From Streptomyces lavendulae subsp. lavendulae (GTDB taxonomy: Bacteria > Actinomycetota > Actinomycetes > Streptomycetales > Streptomycetaceae): a stretch of 64,000 bases of DNA. The first letter of the stretch is position 1. Each line of letters opens with the position of its first letter. The translations under genes and the position numbers were made by a program. Of this stretch, positions 40,362 through 48,921 are shown piece by piece. The notes under the pieces were generated by a model. The model saw nothing but the letters and a program-made list of their open reading frames with translations, was not told the DNA's origin and made no database searches. The stretch covers positions 4,588,001-4,652,000 of the forward strand of contig NZ_CP024985.1 in the NCBI RefSeq assembly GCF_002803845.1, read 5' to 3'.

Positions 40362-41159
40362 TCAGCCCTGCGCTTCGGCCCGCGCCCCCGCTGGAGCGGC
40401 GTCCTGCGCCGGGAGCAGTCCCGCCTCGGCGTCGCGCAGGGTCTCGATCTCGCGCCGGTAGAGCCGGAACCACATGAAGAGCACGAACCCGGCGAAGACG
40501 AACCACTCGCCGGTGTACCCGAGGTTCTGGAAGGCCTTCATGTCGAGACCGGTGTTGACCGGCGCCTTCGCCGGTACCGGGAGCATCCCGTCGGCCGGGG
40601 TCTGCACCGTCAGCCAGGCGTCGTAGAGCGGGTCCTGCACCAGGTTGACCAGCGTGGCCGCCCCGATCACCCCGATCTGCCCGGACGGCAGCCCGCCCTG
40701 CGCGTGCACGCCCTTGGTCTGGGAGTTCTCCGCGGACTGCAGGGCACCGGTGACCTCGGTCCGTCCGGCCGGCGGCGCCGGAGCCTTCGCCGGGTCCGCC
40801 GTCCCGGGCAGCCAGCCGCGGACCACGGGGACGGTCTTGCCGCCGTCGGTCCGCAGCAGCGTCAGGACGTAGAAGCCGGTCTTCCCGTCGAGCTCCCGGT
40901 CCGGGACCAGCAGCTGCTGCCCGTACTCACCGGCCGCCGAAGCGAGCCGTCCGGAGGTCTTCGTGTCGACCGGGAGCAGCGAGTCCAGCGGCGCGGCCGC
41001 CCGGTCGGCGGGCCGCTCCGCCTTCGCCTCCCGGTGGCTGCCGACGCGGTCCTCGAACCGGCCGAGCTGCCAGGTCCCCATGAACAGGCAGAAGGGGATG
41101 GCGAGCGCGACGAAGACGTTGATCCCCCACCAGCGCGGGGTCAGGAGAAACCGGTGCAC
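40362..41159 (-). CDS. SURF1-family protein (cytochrome oxidase assembly)
   Basis: About 265 residues. Transmembrane helices lie at both ends (INVFVALAIPFCLFMGTWQLGRFE near residue 12-35 and EWFVFAGFVLFMWFRLYRRE near the C-terminus), with the SURF1 periplasmic core between, including VVRGWLPGT and LVNLVQDPL. SURF1 proteins deliver haem a to cytochrome c oxidase. GTG at 41159 gives the family N-terminus. It lies 100 bases downstream of the S9 peptidase gene, on the same strand. Confidence 0.88.
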   Translation of the reverse strand: MHRFLLTPRWWGINVFVALAIPFCLFMGTWQLGRFEDRVGSHREAKAERPADRAAAPLDSLLPVDTKTSGRLASAAGEYGQQLLVPDRELDGKTGFYVLTLLRTDGGKTVPVVRGWLPGTADPAKAPAPPAGRTEVTGALQSAENSQTKGVHAQGGLPSGQIGVIGAATLVNLVQDPLYDAWLTVQTPADGMLPVPAKAPVNTGLDMKAFQNLGYTGEWFVFAGFVLFMWFRLYRREIETLRDAEAGLLPAQDAAPAGARAEAQG

Positions 41160-41259
41160 CCCACCACCGTACGGGGGCCGCGCCCGGAGCCCGCCTCCGG
41201 GGCTCGGGGGGCTCCGGGCGCACCACGGGCGCACCGGAGCCCCACCGAGCCCCATGGCG

Positions 41260-43086
41260 TCACCTCGGCAGGTGCTTCAGCGCGAACTCCAGGTCCATCC
41301 GGACCTGCTTGATGCGCTCCTCCACGACCAGCGAGCCGTGCCCCGCGTCGTAGCGGTAGACCTCGTGGACGGCGCCGCGCGCCGCGAGCCGGTCCACGTA
41401 GTTGTCGATCTGCCGGATCGGGCAGCGCGGGTCGTTGACGCCCGCCGCGATGTGGACGGGGGCCTTGACCGCGTCCACGTACGTCAGCGGCGAGGAGGCC
41501 TCGAACCGCTCCGGGACCTCCTCCGGGGTGCCGCCGAAGAGGGTGCGGTCCAGGGCCTTCAGCGCCTCCATCTCGTCGTGGTACGCCGTCACGTAGTCCG
41601 CCACCGGTACGGCGGCCAGCCCCACCGCCCAGTCGTCGGGCCGGGTGCCGATGCCGAGGAGGGTCAGGTACCCGCCCCAGGAGCCGCCCGACAGGACGAG
41701 GCGGGCCGGGTCCGCGAGGCCGGAGGTCACGGCCCACTCCCGGACGGCGGAGACGTCCTCCAGCTCGATCAGGCCGACCCGGTGCTTGAGGGCGTCCGTC
41801 CACTCGCGGCCGTAGCCGGTCGAGCCCCGGTAGTTGACCCGGACCACCGCGAAGCCGTGGTCGAGCCAGGCCGCCGGAGTGGCGAGGAAGGAGTCGCTGT
41901 CGTGCCAGGTCGGGCCGCCGTGGATCTCGAAGATCGTCGGGAAGGGGCCCTCGCCGTGGCCCACGGGGCGCTGGGCCAGCGCGTGGATCCGCCCGCCGGG
42001 GCCCTCCACCCACACGTCCTCGACGGGCACCGAGCCCGGCGGCCGGAAGCCGGGCGGGTCGAGAACGATGCCGCCCGCGGTGGACCGTACGGAGGCGGGC
42101 TCGGCCGCCGAGGACCACTGGTACTCCACGGTTCCGTCGGGGCGGGCGGTCGCGCCGCTCACCGACCCGGGGGGCGTGTCCACCCGTACGAGTTCCCGCG
42201 CGGCCAGGTCGTAGCGCCACAGCTCGCTGCGCGCCTCGAAGCTGTGCGCGACGAGCAGGGCGGACCCGTCCGGGTACCACTCGGCGCTCACGTCGCCCGG
42301 CAGCTCGACCGCGAGGTCCTCCTGGGCGCCGGTGGCGACGTCCCAGACCATCGGCTCCCAGCGGCCGCGCCGCTGGTGGCCGACGAGCAGCCGGGTGTCC
42401 CCGGCGACCGGGGCGAAGCCGAGCACCTCCAGGCCGAGCTCCACCGTGCCACCGCGCGAGTCGTCGAGCTCCGCGACGGTCGCCCCGTCGAGGGTGACCA
42501 CGCGCAGTGCCGAGTGCATCGCGTCGCCGTGCTCGGTGTGCTCGATGGCGAGCAGGGTCCCGTCGTGGGACAGGTCGCCGACGCCGGCCGACTCGCGGTG
42601 GCGGTAGATGACGGCGGGGGCGCTGCCGTCGGGGCGCACCACGTGGATGGTGGAGCCGTCCTCGTCCGTGGACCGGCCGACGACCGCCGTGCCGTCGCGG
42701 CCGAGGGCGAGACCGGCCGGGTAGGAGGGTTCCAGGCCTGGGGTGGCGGGCTCGTCGGGGCCGCCCGCGAAGGGCTGGCGGACCCAGGTGCCGAACTCGT
42801 CGCCGTCGGTGTCGGAGAACCACCAGATCCACTCGCCGTCGGGGGAGAGGGTGCCGTCGGTGGTGCCGTTGGGGCGGTCGGTGGCCTGGCGCTGGGTGCC
42901 GGTGGCACGGTCCCAGGCGTAGAGCTCGTAGGTCCCGGTGGCGTTCGAGACGAAGAGCGAGCGGTCCGGGGCGTCCTCCGCCCAGTCGGGGAGCCCGACG
43001 CGCGGCGCCCGGAAGCGCTTCTCCCAGTCGGGCATCTCGGGCGTCTCGGCGGCTGCGCCGGGGGTCAGATCGCTGTCGCTGGTCAT
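41260..43086 (-). CDS. Prolyl oligopeptidase-family (S9) serine peptidase
   Basis: About 608 residues. An N-terminal beta-propeller (TolB/WD-like strands such as GEWIWWFSDTDGDEFG) covers roughly residues 20-330, and a C-terminal alpha/beta-hydrolase domain carries the nucleophile GGSWGGY, the acid near GVNDPRCP and histidine in DAGHGSLV. This is the dipeptidyl/acylaminoacyl-peptidase architecture. No signal peptide is seen, so it acts on cytoplasmic peptides. The start is ATG 43086 or ATG 43095; neither has an ideal ribosome site. Confidence 0.9.
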   Translation of the reverse strand: MTSDSDLTPGAAAETPEMPDWEKRFRAPRVGLPDWAEDAPDRSLFVSNATGTYELYAWDRATGTQRQATDRPNGTTDGTLSPDGEWIWWFSDTDGDEFGTWVRQPFAGGPDEPATPGLEPSYPAGLALGRDGTAVVGRSTDEDGSTIHVVRPDGSAPAVIYRHRESAGVGDLSHDGTLLAIEHTEHGDAMHSALRVVTLDGATVAELDDSRGGTVELGLEVLGFAPVAGDTRLLVGHQRRGRWEPMVWDVATGAQEDLAVELPGDVSAEWYPDGSALLVAHSFEARSELWRYDLAARELVRVDTPPGSVSGATARPDGTVEYQWSSAAEPASVRSTAGGIVLDPPGFRPPGSVPVEDVWVEGPGGRIHALAQRPVGHGEGPFPTIFEIHGGPTWHDSDSFLATPAAWLDHGFAVVRVNYRGSTGYGREWTDALKHRVGLIELEDVSAVREWAVTSGLADPARLVLSGGSWGGYLTLLGIGTRPDDWAVGLAAVPVADYVTAYHDEMEALKALDRTLFGGTPEEVPERFEASSPLTYVDAVKAPVHIAAGVNDPRCPIRQIDNYVDRLAARGAVHEVYRYDAGHGSLVVEERIKQVRMDLEFALKHLPR

Positions 43087-43239
43087 GCCCTCCATTCTTG
43101 CCGCACCGGCCGGGGCGGTGCGGCGGTGCGGCGGGGCGGTGCGGCGGGGCGGCGCACCGGTGCGGTGCCGGGATGCCGACGGTGGCGAACGGGAGCATCG
43201 TGGTGGGGGTACGCCGACGGCAGCCGAGAGGTGTTGATC

Positions 43240-43407
43240 ATGTCCAAGAAGGCCCGTACCGGTCACCACGAGCACCAGGACTCCGAGCGCGCGCTGGCGA
43301 AGAACACCGCGGCCGAGGCGCGTGCCAAGGCCGCCGTCCGGGACGTCCAGTCGGTCGCCGCCAAGACGAGGGGCATGCAGCAGAAGGCCCAGTCGAAGCG
43401 CGGCTGA
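43240..43407 (+). CDS. Small highly charged protein, unknown function
   Basis: A 55-residue hydrophilic protein, rich in Lys, Arg, Ala and His (MSKKARTGHHEHQDSERAL at the start, QQKAQSKRG at the end), predicted as a helix or disordered. A GAGAGG site seven bases before the ATG supports translation. I recognise no family. It lies between the S9 peptidase and the parS/codA region and may be a small nucleic-acid-binding or stress protein; that is only a guess from composition. Confidence 0.5.
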   Translation: MSKKARTGHHEHQDSERALAKNTAAEARAKAAVRDVQSVAAKTRGMQQKAQSKRG

Positions 43408-43423
43408 ACGCCGCGCGGGCCGA

Positions 43424-43439
43424 TGTTTCACGTGAAACA
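43424..43439. promoter_or_regulatory. parS centromere-like site (ParB binding)
   Basis: TGTTTCACGTGAAACA is a perfect 16-base palindrome containing the exact Streptomyces parS consensus GTTTCACGTGAAAC. It lies 27 bases before the codA start, overlapping the place where a -35 box would be. Confidence 0.88.
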
Positions 43440-43453
43440 GAGCGCCGCGTGCG

Positions 43454-43459
43454 TACGCT
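43454..43459 (+). promoter_or_regulatory. -10 element for a leaderless codA message
   Basis: TACGCT ends six bases before the ATG at 43466. GTGAAA in the right arm of parS lies 16 bases upstream and may serve as the -35. Confidence 0.45.
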
Positions 43460-43465
43460 GACCGC

Positions 43466-44764
43466 ATGCGGATGATCGTGCGTGGCGCCCGGCTCCTCCA
43501 CACCGACGGCCTGTCCGACGTCGAGGTCGGCGAGGACGGCCGCATCGCGCGGGTCGTCCCGCACGACGACCAGAAGGAGCCGCCCGCGACGGGCGTGCTG
43601 ATCGAGGCCCACGGAGGGCTGCTCTCCGCCCCCTTCGTCGAACCCCACATCCACCTCGACACCGCCCTGACCGCAGGTCAGCCGCGCCCCAATGCCTCCG
43701 GCACCCTCTGGGAGGGCATCGCCTGCTGGAGCGAGCGCAAAGGGACCCTCACCCGCGAGGACGTGATCACGCGGGCCACCCAGGTGCTGCGCTGGCAGGC
43801 CTCCCACGGCGTCCTGCACGTCCGCACCCACTGCGACGTCACCGACCCCTCCCTCACCGCGCTCGACGCGCTGCTGGAGGTCCGCGACCGGGTGCGGGAC
43901 GTGATGACGCTCCAGATCGTGGCCTTCCCCCAGGAGGGCATCGTCTCCTTCCCCGACGGCGAGGCGCTGCTGCGCGAGGCCGTCACGCGCGGGGCGGACG
44001 TCGTCGGGGCGATCCCGCACTTCGAGGACACCCGCGAGGACGGGGTCGCCTCGCTGCGGACCGCGTTCGCGCTGGCCGAGGAGCACGGACTGCGGGTCGA
44101 CGCCCACTGCGACGAGATCGACGACGAGCAGTCCCGCTTCGTGGAGGTGCTGGCGACCCTCGCGCTGCGCTCGGGCCTCGGCGGGCGGGCGACCGCCTCG
44201 CACACGACGGCGATGGGCTCCTACAACGGCGCGTACAGCTACAAACTCCAGCGGCTCCTGGTCCGTTCCGGAATCAACCTGGTCTCCAACCCCTTCGCCA
44301 ACCTCAACCTCCAGGGCCGCTTCGACGGCTATCCGCGCCGTCGCGGCCTCACCCAGGTCAAGGAGATGCTGGCCGCCGGGGTCAACGTGGCCTTCGGCCA
44401 CGACGACGTGATGGACCCCTGGAACGCGCTCGGCACCGCGAACCCGCTCCAGACCGCCCTCGTCGGCCTCTACGCCGCCCAGCTCACCGGAGCCGGTGAG
44501 ATCCCGGCCGCCTTCTCGATGGTGACGGACCGTGCGGCCCGTGTGCTCGGCCTCGACGCCTCGGAGTACGGGATCACGGAGGGCGCCCCCGCATCCTTCG
44601 TGCTGCTGCCCGTGCCCACGCCCGAGGAGGCGATCCGCCGTCAGGTCCGGCCGCGCTACGTCGTGTCGCGCGGCAGCGTCCTCGCCGAGACCAGGCCCGC
44701 GCCGACACGGCTGTCGTGGCCGGGGGAGGGGCCGTCCGAAGTGGACTTCATCCCGTCCGCCTAA
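43466..44764 (+). CDS. codA: Cytosine deaminase/amidohydrolase
   Basis: A 432-residue metal-dependent TIM-barrel amidohydrolase. HIHLD (61-65), AHCDE, SHTTAMGSYNGAYS and GHDDVMDPWNALGTANPLQ match E. coli CodA closely, including the metal-binding histidines and aspartate. It converts cytosine to uracil in pyrimidine salvage. No cytosine permease gene is adjacent. The transcript is probably leaderless, and the promoter region contains a parS site. The stop codon forms part of the next gene's -10 box. Confidence 0.9.
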   Translation: MRMIVRGARLLHTDGLSDVEVGEDGRIARVVPHDDQKEPPATGVLIEAHGGLLSAPFVEPHIHLDTALTAGQPRPNASGTLWEGIACWSERKGTLTREDVITRATQVLRWQASHGVLHVRTHCDVTDPSLTALDALLEVRDRVRDVMTLQIVAFPQEGIVSFPDGEALLREAVTRGADVVGAIPHFEDTREDGVASLRTAFALAEEHGLRVDAHCDEIDDEQSRFVEVLATLALRSGLGGRATASHTTAMGSYNGAYSYKLQRLLVRSGINLVSNPFANLNLQGRFDGYPRRRGLTQVKEMLAAGVNVAFGHDDVMDPWNALGTANPLQTALVGLYAAQLTGAGEIPAAFSMVTDRAARVLGLDASEYGITEGAPASFVLLPVPTPEEAIRRQVRPRYVVSRGSVLAETRPAPTRLSWPGEGPSEVDFIPSA

Positions 44765-44767
44765 GGT
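44762..44767 (+). promoter_or_regulatory. -10 element for a leaderless HD-protein message
   Basis: TAAGGT, whose TAA is the codA stop, ends six bases before the ATG at 44774. Confidence 0.4.
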
Positions 44768-44773
44768 GCCCCC

Positions 44774-45367
44774 ATGACGTGGACCCTTCACAACCTCGAC
44801 TCCGACACGGCCCGTTCGGCCTTCGAGGTCGCCTCGGAGTACGCCGATCAGGCGCTGCTCAACCACTCCGTCCGTTCGTACGCCTTCGGCGCCGAGTACG
44901 CGCGCCGGCACGGACTCGCCTATGACGCGGAACTCCTCTACGTCAGCGCCCTGCTGCACGACCTGGGCCTGACCCCGCCCTTCGACAGCCACACGCTCCC
45001 CTTCGAGGAGGCCGGCGGGCACGTGGCCCGGATCTTCACCGCGGGGCTGGGCTGGACGCCGCAGCGGCGGGCGCGGGCCCAGGAGGTGATCGTGCTGCAC
45101 ATGCGCGAGGACGTCACCGCCGCCGAGGACGTCGAGAGCCACCTCCTCCAGGTGGGCACGAGCGCGGACGTGTCGGGGCTGCGCGTCGCCGACTTCGACC
45201 CCGCCTTCCTGACCGGCCTGCTGGGGCACTACCCGCGCCTCGGCTTCGGACCGGCCTTCCTGGCCCTGGTCGAGGACCAGGCCGTACGCAAGCCCACCTG
45301 CGCGGCGGCCGCGTACGTCGCGGGCGGCGCCGCCACCCGCATCGCGGCGAACCCGCTGGACGCGTAG
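44774..45367 (+). CDS. HD-domain phosphohydrolase-like protein
   Basis: A 197-residue single HD domain. HSVRSYAFG supplies the first histidine, SALLHDLGL the His-Asp pair, and the C-terminal half has helices typical of the cyanamide-hydratase-like branch of HD proteins. Substrates in this branch include small nitrogen compounds and nucleotides; the real one is unknown. It follows codA by 9 bases on the same strand, hinting at nitrogen or nucleobase metabolism, yet it appears to have its own -10 box. Confidence 0.82.
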   Translation: MTWTLHNLDSDTARSAFEVASEYADQALLNHSVRSYAFGAEYARRHGLAYDAELLYVSALLHDLGLTPPFDSHTLPFEEAGGHVARIFTAGLGWTPQRRARAQEVIVLHMREDVTAAEDVESHLLQVGTSADVSGLRVADFDPAFLTGLLGHYPRLGFGPAFLALVEDQAVRKPTCAAAAYVAGGAATRIAANPLDA

Positions 45368-45384
45368 CGGCGGCCCGCTCCCCT

Positions 45385-45764
45385 TCACCCAGCGGGCCGC
45401 GGGCCGCCCGGGAGCAGTTCGGTGGTGATCATGGCGGCCACGACGGCCATGATCACCAGCGGGGTCACGGCGGTGTTGCCCAGCAGCGCGGTCACCAGCA
45501 CCGCGCTGCTGACCGGCATCCGCAGCACGACGGCCGTGGCCGCCGCGAGACCCGCCGCCACCACGGGGCGGAGGACCGGCCCAAGGCGTGCGGAAGGTCG
45601 GACCACAGCGCGTGCTGGAGCTCGTGGATCCCGGCGAGGAACCAGAACGCCACCAGCGACACCGGAATGCCGACGAGCCCGCTGAGCAGCAGGGTCTTCA
45701 GGTATCCGGGGCCCTTCAGCACGTCCGCCAGCCGGACCGGCTCGGCGGGCCGCGCCGTGCTCAC
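45385..45764 (-). pseudogene. ClC chloride-channel remnant with internal deletion
   Basis: The GTG at 45764 starts VSTARPAEPVRL and a first helix SGLVGIPVSLVAFWFLAGIHELQH, in pieces, typical of a ClC N-terminus. After about 55 residues the frame is lost. In another frame, RPVVAAGLAAATAVVLRMP followed by SSAVLVTALLGN and a final hydrophobic helix ending TTELLPGG resembles the C-terminal helices of a ClC transporter. About 300 central residues, including the selectivity loops, are missing. The start overlaps the potassium-channel stop by 4 bases, so the intact ancestor was a coupled ion-channel pair. Confidence 0.65.
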
Positions 45765-46297
45765 TGCTCGTACTTGCCCGGGCGGCGGGTCAGCCCGATC
45801 CGCACCGCGCCGAAGAGCACCTTGGCGACGATGCCCACCACGACGAGGTCGGCCACCATCTGCAGGGTCGTCAGCACCCGGCCGGTGGGGGTCGTGGGCA
45901 CGATGTCGCCGAAGCCCACGGTCGCGAACACCGTCACCGTGAAGTACAGGGCGCCGGTCCGGTCCAGGGGCTCCGAGAACGACTGCGGATTCCCGATCGA
46001 GAGCAGGACGTACGACGCCGAGAACAGCAGCAGGAACAGCGGCACGGCGGTGGCCAGCGCCTCGACCGCCCGCAGCCGCGGATACTCCGACCGGCTGATG
46101 GCGGAGGCCTGCCAGACCACCAGGGCACCGAACAGCACCAGCCCGCCCAGCAGCGCTCCGAAGGAGAGGTCGTTGAAGCCGTGGTCGAGCGGCGCCACGT
46201 AGTAGAGCGCGGTCAGCACTGCCGGTGACCCGACGATGCACACCAGATGGCCCAGGATGTGTACGTGCCGCCGGCGGCCCGAGCCGTCGCCACTCAT
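45761..46297 (-). CDS. Two-helix potassium-channel-like protein
   Basis: A 178-residue membrane protein. Four hydrophobic segments are present, and the last two bracket the pore loop TVTVFATVGFGDIVP with the K+ selectivity filter TVGFGD. No regulatory RCK domain follows, so it is a short ion-channel subunit expected to tetramerise. ATG at 46297 has a GGAGGAG site. Downstream, overlapping by 4 bases, lies a decayed ClC gene; loss of the partner may leave this channel acting alone. Confidence 0.85.
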   Translation of the reverse strand: MSGDGSGRRRHVHILGHLVCIVGSPAVLTALYYVAPLDHGFNDLSFGALLGGLVLFGALVVWQASAISRSEYPRLRAVEALATAVPLFLLLFSASYVLLSIGNPQSFSEPLDRTGALYFTVTVFATVGFGDIVPTTPTGRVLTTLQMVADLVVVGIVAKVLFGAVRIGLTRRPGKYEQ

Positions 46298-46525
46298 GGG
46301 CGCTCCTCCCGTGCCCCGGCGGCCCGCCCCTCCGGCGTGGCCCTCCAGGCATTGCAACACCGCCCGCCCCCCGCCGCACCTCAGCCGCCGCCCCGCCGGC
46401 GCGGCCGGCGACGAAGGCCCCGACCCGGCCACGACGTGGCCGGGGCCGGGGGCCTCCCACTCGCGGCAGGGCCTGACCCGCGATCCGGATCAAGCCCCTG
46501 ACCTGGCCTTACGCTCCAGCCGGTG

Positions 46526-46969
46526 TCACTTCGCGCCGATCGCGTACCGGTACGACGTCTGGACGATCTGCCAGACGGTCTCCAACTCCTCCGAGTTCCG
46601 GGGACCGTAGACGAGCGTCACGTCCTGGACCGGGTGGTGTACGCCCCAGCCCGCGGCGATGACCTCGGCCTCGGCCTCCGGCGGGAGCGTGACGTGGAGC
46701 GAGCCGTCGTGGTGGGGGTGGATGTGGCCCCACTCCCGGCCCCGCTGGAAGGCCGCGGCGGGGCCCGTGCCGATGCCCTCGGGCAGGAACAGCGCACGGG
46801 CGTGCGGGACCGAGACGAGCGTGGGGGCCATGTAGACGTACGGGAGCGCGCGCATCCGCTCCCACAGCTCCTCCTGGATCATGATCGGGGAGATCTGGGA
46901 GCCCTGACCGTGCGGGGCCGGTCCGAAGACGCGCGGGGCCGCGCCTTCGCGGCGGGGCAGGTTCAGCAT
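46526..46969 (-). CDS. Small protein resembling the DUF5519/luciferase-domain family
   Basis: A 147-residue soluble protein with QISPIMIQEELWERMRALPYVYMAPTL in pieces and a histidine-rich centre (WGHIHPHHDGSLHVTLPPE). The pattern of an N-terminal helix, HIHP/HHDGSxHV strands and a C-terminal GVHHPVQDVTLVYGPRN segment recalls the DUF5519 proteins named after a luciferin-type domain, with low certainty. The clustered histidines may bind metal. ATG at 46969 has GAAAGGA ahead. Confidence 0.5.
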   Translation of the reverse strand: MLNLPRREGAAPRVFGPAPHGQGSQISPIMIQEELWERMRALPYVYMAPTLVSVPHARALFLPEGIGTGPAAAFQRGREWGHIHPHHDGSLHVTLPPEAEAEVIAAGWGVHHPVQDVTLVYGPRNSEELETVWQIVQTSYRYAIGAK

Positions 46970-47192
46970 GAGGTGTCCTTTCCGGCCGGTGACCCGGCCG
47001 AGGGGCGAACCGTCGACGGAGCTGCAGCATGCGCACCCCGGACGCGCGCCTTGGTGGAGAACCGGTCGAGGCCCCGTCGCAGCCCGCTGGCCCCGGCCCC
47101 ACCAGGCACAACTGACGGCCCGCGAGAGCTCCTTCGCCGAGGCCGACCCACCCCACGAGACGGCCGGGACTCCGAAAGGATCACCAGAAACG

Positions 47193-47233
47193 CAGGAAGG
47201 GCCTGATCCGCAATGCGGATCAGGCCCTTCCTG
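47193..47233. terminator. Terminator downstream of tRNA-Pro
   Basis: AGGAAGGGCCTGATCCGC and its complement form 18 perfect pairs (19 with the flanking C-G) around an AAT loop, ending 11 bases from the 3' end of the tRNA gene. Confidence 0.8.
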
Positions 47234-47243
47234 TCTTACGAAG

Positions 47244-47317
47244 TCGGGGTGGCGGGATTTGAACCCACGACCTCTTCGTCCCGAACGAAGCGCGCTGCCA
47301 AGCTGCGCTACACCCCG
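47244..47317 (-). tRNA. tRNA-Pro(CGG)
   Basis: 74 bases fold as a standard cloverleaf. The acceptor arms CGGGGTG and CACCCCG are followed by discriminator A. The D-arm begins AGCGCAGCTTGGCAGCGCG, the anticodon stem CTTCG/CGAAG encloses TTCGGGA with anticodon CGG and G37, and GGTTCAAATC is the T-loop. CCA is not encoded. It reads proline CCG codons, abundant in this genome. Confidence 0.95.
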
Positions 47318-47428
47318 ATGTCCACCTTGCAGGCTTGCTGCCTGGCGACATCGATTACTTTAGCGGACCCTCGCCCGGAGACGAAATCCGGTTTTCGCGG
47401 GGCCCCCGGCGGGAGGGCGGCGCGGGTC

Positions 47429-48367
47429 CTAGGCCTTGGGGGTGAGGGTCAGGAGCGTGGCCTCCGGCGGGCAGGCGAAGCGGACCGGGGTGTAGCGGTT
47501 GGTGCCGCAGCCGGCCGAGACGTGCAGGTAGGAGCGGTGGCCCCCGGCCTCGTACGTCGACAGGCCCTTCACCCGCTTGGTGTCGAGGTCGCAGTTGGTG
47601 ACCAGCGCCCCGTAGAAGGGGACGCACAGCTGCCCGCCGTGGGTGTGCCCGGCGAGGATCAGCGGGTAGCGGTCGGCGGTGAAGGCCTCCAGGACCCGGA
47701 GGTAGGGGGCGTGCACCACGGCCAGAGAGAAGTCCGCGTCCGCCTCGGGGCCGCCCGCGACCCGCTCGTAGCGGTCCCGCTTGATGTGGGGGTCGTCCAG
47801 CCCGGTGAAGGCCAGCTCCAGGCCGTTCAGCTTCATCCGGGCCCTGGTGTTGGTCAGGTCCAGCCAGCCGGCGGCGTCGAAGGCGTCCCGCATGCCCTCC
47901 CACGGGTTGTGGACGGCTCCGACGACCGGCTTGTTGCCGTTCAGCCCGTGTCGGCCCTGCACCTTCTCGATCAGGTACCGCCCGGGGTTGCGCAGCCGCG
48001 GCCCGTAGTAGTCGTTCGACCCGAAGACGTACGCGCCGGGGAAGTCCATCAGCGGACCCAGCGCGTCCAGGACCTCGGGCACGCCCTCGGTGTCGGAGAG
48101 GTTGTCCCCGGTGTTGACGACGAAGTCGGGGCGCAGCCCCGCCAGGGACTGGAGCCAGGCGCGCTTCTTGCGCTGCCCGCCGACCATGTGGATGTCGGAG
48201 ATCTGGAGTACGCGCAGCGGCCGCATCCCCGCCGGAAGCACCGGCACCGTGACCCGCCGCAAGCGGAACGACCTGGCTTCGAATCCGGCGGCATAGGCCA
48301 CTCCGGCGGCCCCCACCGCCGCGAGTCCGGCCGTGACCTTCAGGGGGACTTCGTAACGCGCGCGCAT
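47429..48367 (-). CDS. Membrane-anchored metallophosphoesterase
   Basis: A 312-residue calcineurin-like phosphoesterase. An N-terminal hydrophobic helix (TAGLAAVGAAGVAYAAG) anchors it. The metal ligands appear in order: SDIHMVGG, VVNTGDNLS, FGSNDYYG, VVHAPYLRV and LAGHTHGGQ. The YkuE/LpxH-like layout suggests hydrolysis of a phospholipid or cell-envelope pyrophosphate; the substrate is unproven. ATG 48367 starts directly before the membrane helix. It diverges from the YqeY gene, sharing a 67-base gap. Confidence 0.92.
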   Translation of the reverse strand: MRARYEVPLKVTAGLAAVGAAGVAYAAGFEARSFRLRRVTVPVLPAGMRPLRVLQISDIHMVGGQRKKRAWLQSLAGLRPDFVVNTGDNLSDTEGVPEVLDALGPLMDFPGAYVFGSNDYYGPRLRNPGRYLIEKVQGRHGLNGNKPVVGAVHNPWEGMRDAFDAAGWLDLTNTRARMKLNGLELAFTGLDDPHIKRDRYERVAGGPEADADFSLAVVHAPYLRVLEAFTADRYPLILAGHTHGGQLCVPFYGALVTNCDLDTKRVKGLSTYEAGGHRSYLHVSAGCGTNRYTPVRFACPPEATLLTLTPKA

Positions 48368-48434
48368 GCCCCCATCGTCGCAGACCGCGAAAACCGGCGG
48401 GCGCCACCGTCCCCGCACCTGGCAGACTCAGGGC

Positions 48435-48896
48435 ATGACCACGCTCAAGGCCAAGCTCCAGGAAGACCTCACCACCGCGATCAGGGCGCGCGACGAACTC
48501 GCGTCGTCCACCCTGCGCCTGACCCTCTCCGCCATCACCAAGGAGGAGGTCGCGGGCAAGGAAGCGCGCGTGCTCTCCGACGAGGAAGTCCTCAAGGTGA
48601 TCGCCAAGGAGGCGAAGAAGCGCCGCGAGGCCGCGGAGGCCTTCGCCCAGGGCGGCCGCGACGAGCAGGCCGCACGGGAGACCGCCGAGGGCGAGTTCCT
48701 CGACGCCTACCTGCCCAAGCAGCTCAGCGACGACGAGCTCGCCGCGATCGTGGCGCAGGCGGTGGAGGAGGCCAAGGCGGCCGGTGCCGAGGGGCCGCGG
48801 GCCATGGGTGCCGTCATGAAGATCGTGAACCCGAAGGTGGCCGGTCTGGCGGAGGGCGGCCGCGTCGCCGCCGCCGTCAAGCAGCAGCTCTCGTAG
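48435..48896 (+). CDS. GatB/YqeY-domain protein
   Basis: A 153-residue helical protein of the YqeY family, related to the C-terminal tRNA-binding domain of amidotransferase GatB. LKAKLQEDLTTAIRARDEL and STLRLTLSAITKEEV, the central EAKKRREAAEAF and the C-terminal MGAVMKIVNPKVAGLAEGGRVA match the family. The precise role is unknown; tRNA binding is inferred from the GatB domain. A CAGACT hexamer six bases before the ATG may be its -10 box. Confidence 0.92.
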   Translation: MTTLKAKLQEDLTTAIRARDELASSTLRLTLSAITKEEVAGKEARVLSDEEVLKVIAKEAKKRREAAEAFAQGGRDEQAARETAEGEFLDAYLPKQLSDDELAAIVAQAVEEAKAAGAEGPRAMGAVMKIVNPKVAGLAEGGRVAAAVKQQLS

Positions 48897-48921
48897 CGGC
48901 GGCCCGACAGGGACCGTACGA

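Noticed and set aside
43100..43170. GCGGTGCGG-type low-complexity tract as a repeat element
   Set aside because: It is short GC-rich simple sequence before the S9 peptidase start; no dyad or wider recurrence is seen in the window.
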